A stretch of 64,000 bases of DNA from assembly GCA_018907035.1 (NCBI GenBank), contig JACCIC010000004.1:7028001-7092000 (forward strand). The letters run 5' to 3'. The stretch's first letter is position 1; every line of letters begins with the position of its first letter. Below, piece after piece: positions 62,573 to 64,000 of the stretch. Made by a program: the position numbers and the translations under genes. Under the pieces are notes generated by a model. The model was given only the letters and a program-made list of their open reading frames with translations. It did not search any database and had not been told where the DNA came from. The stretch comes from Sycobia sp. Sy_11. Taxonomy: Eukaryota > Arthropoda > Insecta > Hymenoptera > Epichrysomallidae.

Positions 62573-63647
62573 ATCATGCTCCGACTCGAAAACATTTAGT
62601 CTTAGTTTTGGATCAAAGTGAGGACGTATGAACACCACTTTTTCATACAAACAATGCGCATTGAAAATATCTAAAATTCCCGTACTCTAAGGGTTAAAAT
62701 ATTACTTAGATTAAACAGAAAAGTAATGGATGGATGGATATTTATAACGGTACTGACTGAATTAAGAGTGTATAAAATACAATAGTACCGGGTGAAATGA
62801 GAAATAGATTACATGATTTATTATAATCACTTGTTACGTCGGCAACCGACTAATGAAAAAAAGAGAAAATAATAATAATAAAATTTGATAGAAGCCGAGC
62901 CGGGCCCGGTTCAGTAACCTTCGATGTCGCGGCTTTGCGCGGCGAGGCACGGGTTCTTGAACTCATACGGAAAATAAAAATTTTCCTATGAGATATCGCT
63001 AGGCATCATGGAGCCGAGCCGCGTCACACTGCTCTTTTTAAGCGCAATACCTGGCGTGGCTAACGATATTCTTACCTCCGAGATGTGCCCTTATCTCCCC
63101 CACATATTTTTAGACAGAGTCAACAGATTAGAGAAATTCCAAAGAACTTTCTCTCATCTTTTGACTCTAACTAGAGAATTATAAAAATAAAAATATAATT
63201 CAAAATATATATATACGCTTATAAATATATATATATCAGGTATGTGAATAAGTCTTTCCCGTTTTTTTTCAAATTTTGAGCCTTTAGGCTCAAGAATAAT
63301 AAACCCTATCAGAAAGGTGCATTCGCAGGTTAATAAGGTAAAAGGACGACGGCGTTCTAACTCCGACGTCACACACTCGATGGTAATTTAGAATGAAAAT
63401 TTTTTGTTTTAGGTTCAGCTAGCTTCATTTTTTATACTTTATAATAGTAGTTTTATATTGTTAATTTGTAAATTTCTTGTGATTTAAGTAATTTATTAAT
63501 GTTGATATTTTTAAAAATAAAATTATTCAATAAACTGCATTCTAAATTTGACGTATTATATAAATAAATAAGATAATCATAAATAAAAATGAGATCATTC
63601 TACATAGTAAATAAACTATAGGCATTCTGGCACATAGTCATTTTAGC
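62573..63647. other. Intronic-looking stretch, no exon recognised
   Basis: Lies between the probable non-coding exon at 62,249 and the exon at 63,897. It includes a G+C-rich patch (62,890-63,100) with a short hairpin (CTCATACGGAAAAT / ATTTTCCTATGAG, about 62,960-62,991). A mariner-end-like sequence, ATGTGAATAAGTCTTTCCCG, lies near 63,242 and is too short to assign. Confidence 0.4.
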
Positions 63648-63765
63648 ACACCCCCTCTGAAAAAGTGTGCCCCCCTCCCAGGGTATTGTAATAAATAGAG
63701 AAAGAAGGAACACCCCTCGAAAACGGTGTCACTCCCGCTATATTACAATAAATACAGAAAGAGAA

Positions 63766-63771
<6 letters not shown>
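63648..63771. repeat. Tandem pair, 62-bp period
   Basis: Two diverged units begin ACACCCC at 63,648 and 63,710. Each contains ATTACAATAAAT or ATTGTAATAAAT followed by an AGAAAGA tract. Confidence 0.7.
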
Positions 63772-63824
<53 letters not shown>

Positions 63825-63838
63825 CAGAGAGAGAGAGG
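63758..63838. repeat. (GA)n microsatellite
   Basis: A GA run with few interruptions, growing out of the A/G-rich end of the second tandem unit. Confidence 0.9.
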
Positions 63839-63957
63839 GGCGGGGGAAGATGGGGAACGATTCTTTTCATCGTTTCCATTCATTATATCTACGCAGAATG
63901 TTGTTTCGTCACGATCAAGAGTTGATGTGCGTACAAGAAGAGACGAACAGCTGAGCT

Positions 63958-64000
63958 ATGGAGGATGATCCATTAATCAATCACACTTTAGGTAATGAGT
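63958..64000 (+). CDS. Start of a gene cut by the window edge
   Basis: A probable exon begins at 63,897 after the acceptor TATCTACGCAG. It first contains an 18-codon upstream frame (ATG at 63,898, stop TGA 63,952-63,954) and then ATG GAG GAT GAT at 63,958, reading MEDDPLINHTL. A possible donor (TTTAG|GTAATG) lies at 63,991/63,992. If it is not used, the frame runs on to the window edge. Too little is present to name the protein. The CpG-rich region at 61.4-62.2 kb is its likely promoter. Confidence 0.4.
   Translation, partial: MEDDPLINHTLGNE

Noticed and set aside
1..64000. CRISPR arrays, prokaryotic operons or phage-type modules
   Set aside because: None present. Introns, poly(A) signals and transposon types show animal nuclear DNA.

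Overview
This is animal nuclear DNA: genes are split by spliceosomal introns, the sequence is A+T-rich (roughly 70% by eye), and it is scattered with (TA)n and (GA)n microsatellites, mariner transposons, non-LTR retrotransposon relics and tRNA-derived SINEs. An insect odorant receptor, short introns in housekeeping genes and several mariner families point to an insect. Hymenoptera (bee, ant or wasp) is my inference from gene style, not proven here. No operon, CRISPR array, virus or toxin gene was seen.

Layout. 0-10 kb holds no recognised gene, but contains a tandemly duplicated 44-nt exon-like block (116-159 and 441-484), a mariner scrap and a tRNA-SINE. 10.06-12.47 kb (minus) is a complete six-exon ORC1, with an E2F-type site upstream and no BAH domain in the predicted protein. 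13-20 kb is transposon-rich: a second SINE, a broken mariner, an unexplained degenerate ORF region and a LINE with a readable endonuclease domain. 21.96-22.36 kb (plus) is the intronless mitochondrial ribosomal protein bL36m. 24.13-27.00 kb (minus) is a complete five-exon splicing factor SLU7 (589 aa).

28.6-33 kb has a mariner with clear inverted repeats, an orphan first coding exon (30,341) and a LINE relic interrupted by a SINE. 35.6-40.2 kb and 45.1-49.7 kb (both plus) are two adjacent three-exon genes for small proteins with an N-terminal signal peptide, a disordered region and one membrane segment near the C terminus. Their intron phases match (2, then 0), so they may be old tandem paralogues. 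I do not recognise either.

56.0-59.8 kb (minus) carries the last three coding exons of an odorant receptor. A mariner sits in one intron, 33 bp from the splice acceptor. The receptor's N-terminal exons were not found. The right end (61.4-64 kb, plus) is a CpG-rich promoter and probable 5' UTR exons of a gene whose coding start (63,958) lies at the window edge. A 109-bp minisatellite, a 180-bp near-perfect inverted repeat and a 62-bp tandem pair surround it.

The genes do not form one pathway. ORC1, SLU7 and bL36m are unrelated housekeeping genes, while the two secreted/membrane genes and the odorant receptor are lineage-type genes. All exon boundaries were built by hand from splice consensus and reading-frame continuity, and none was checked by alignment.
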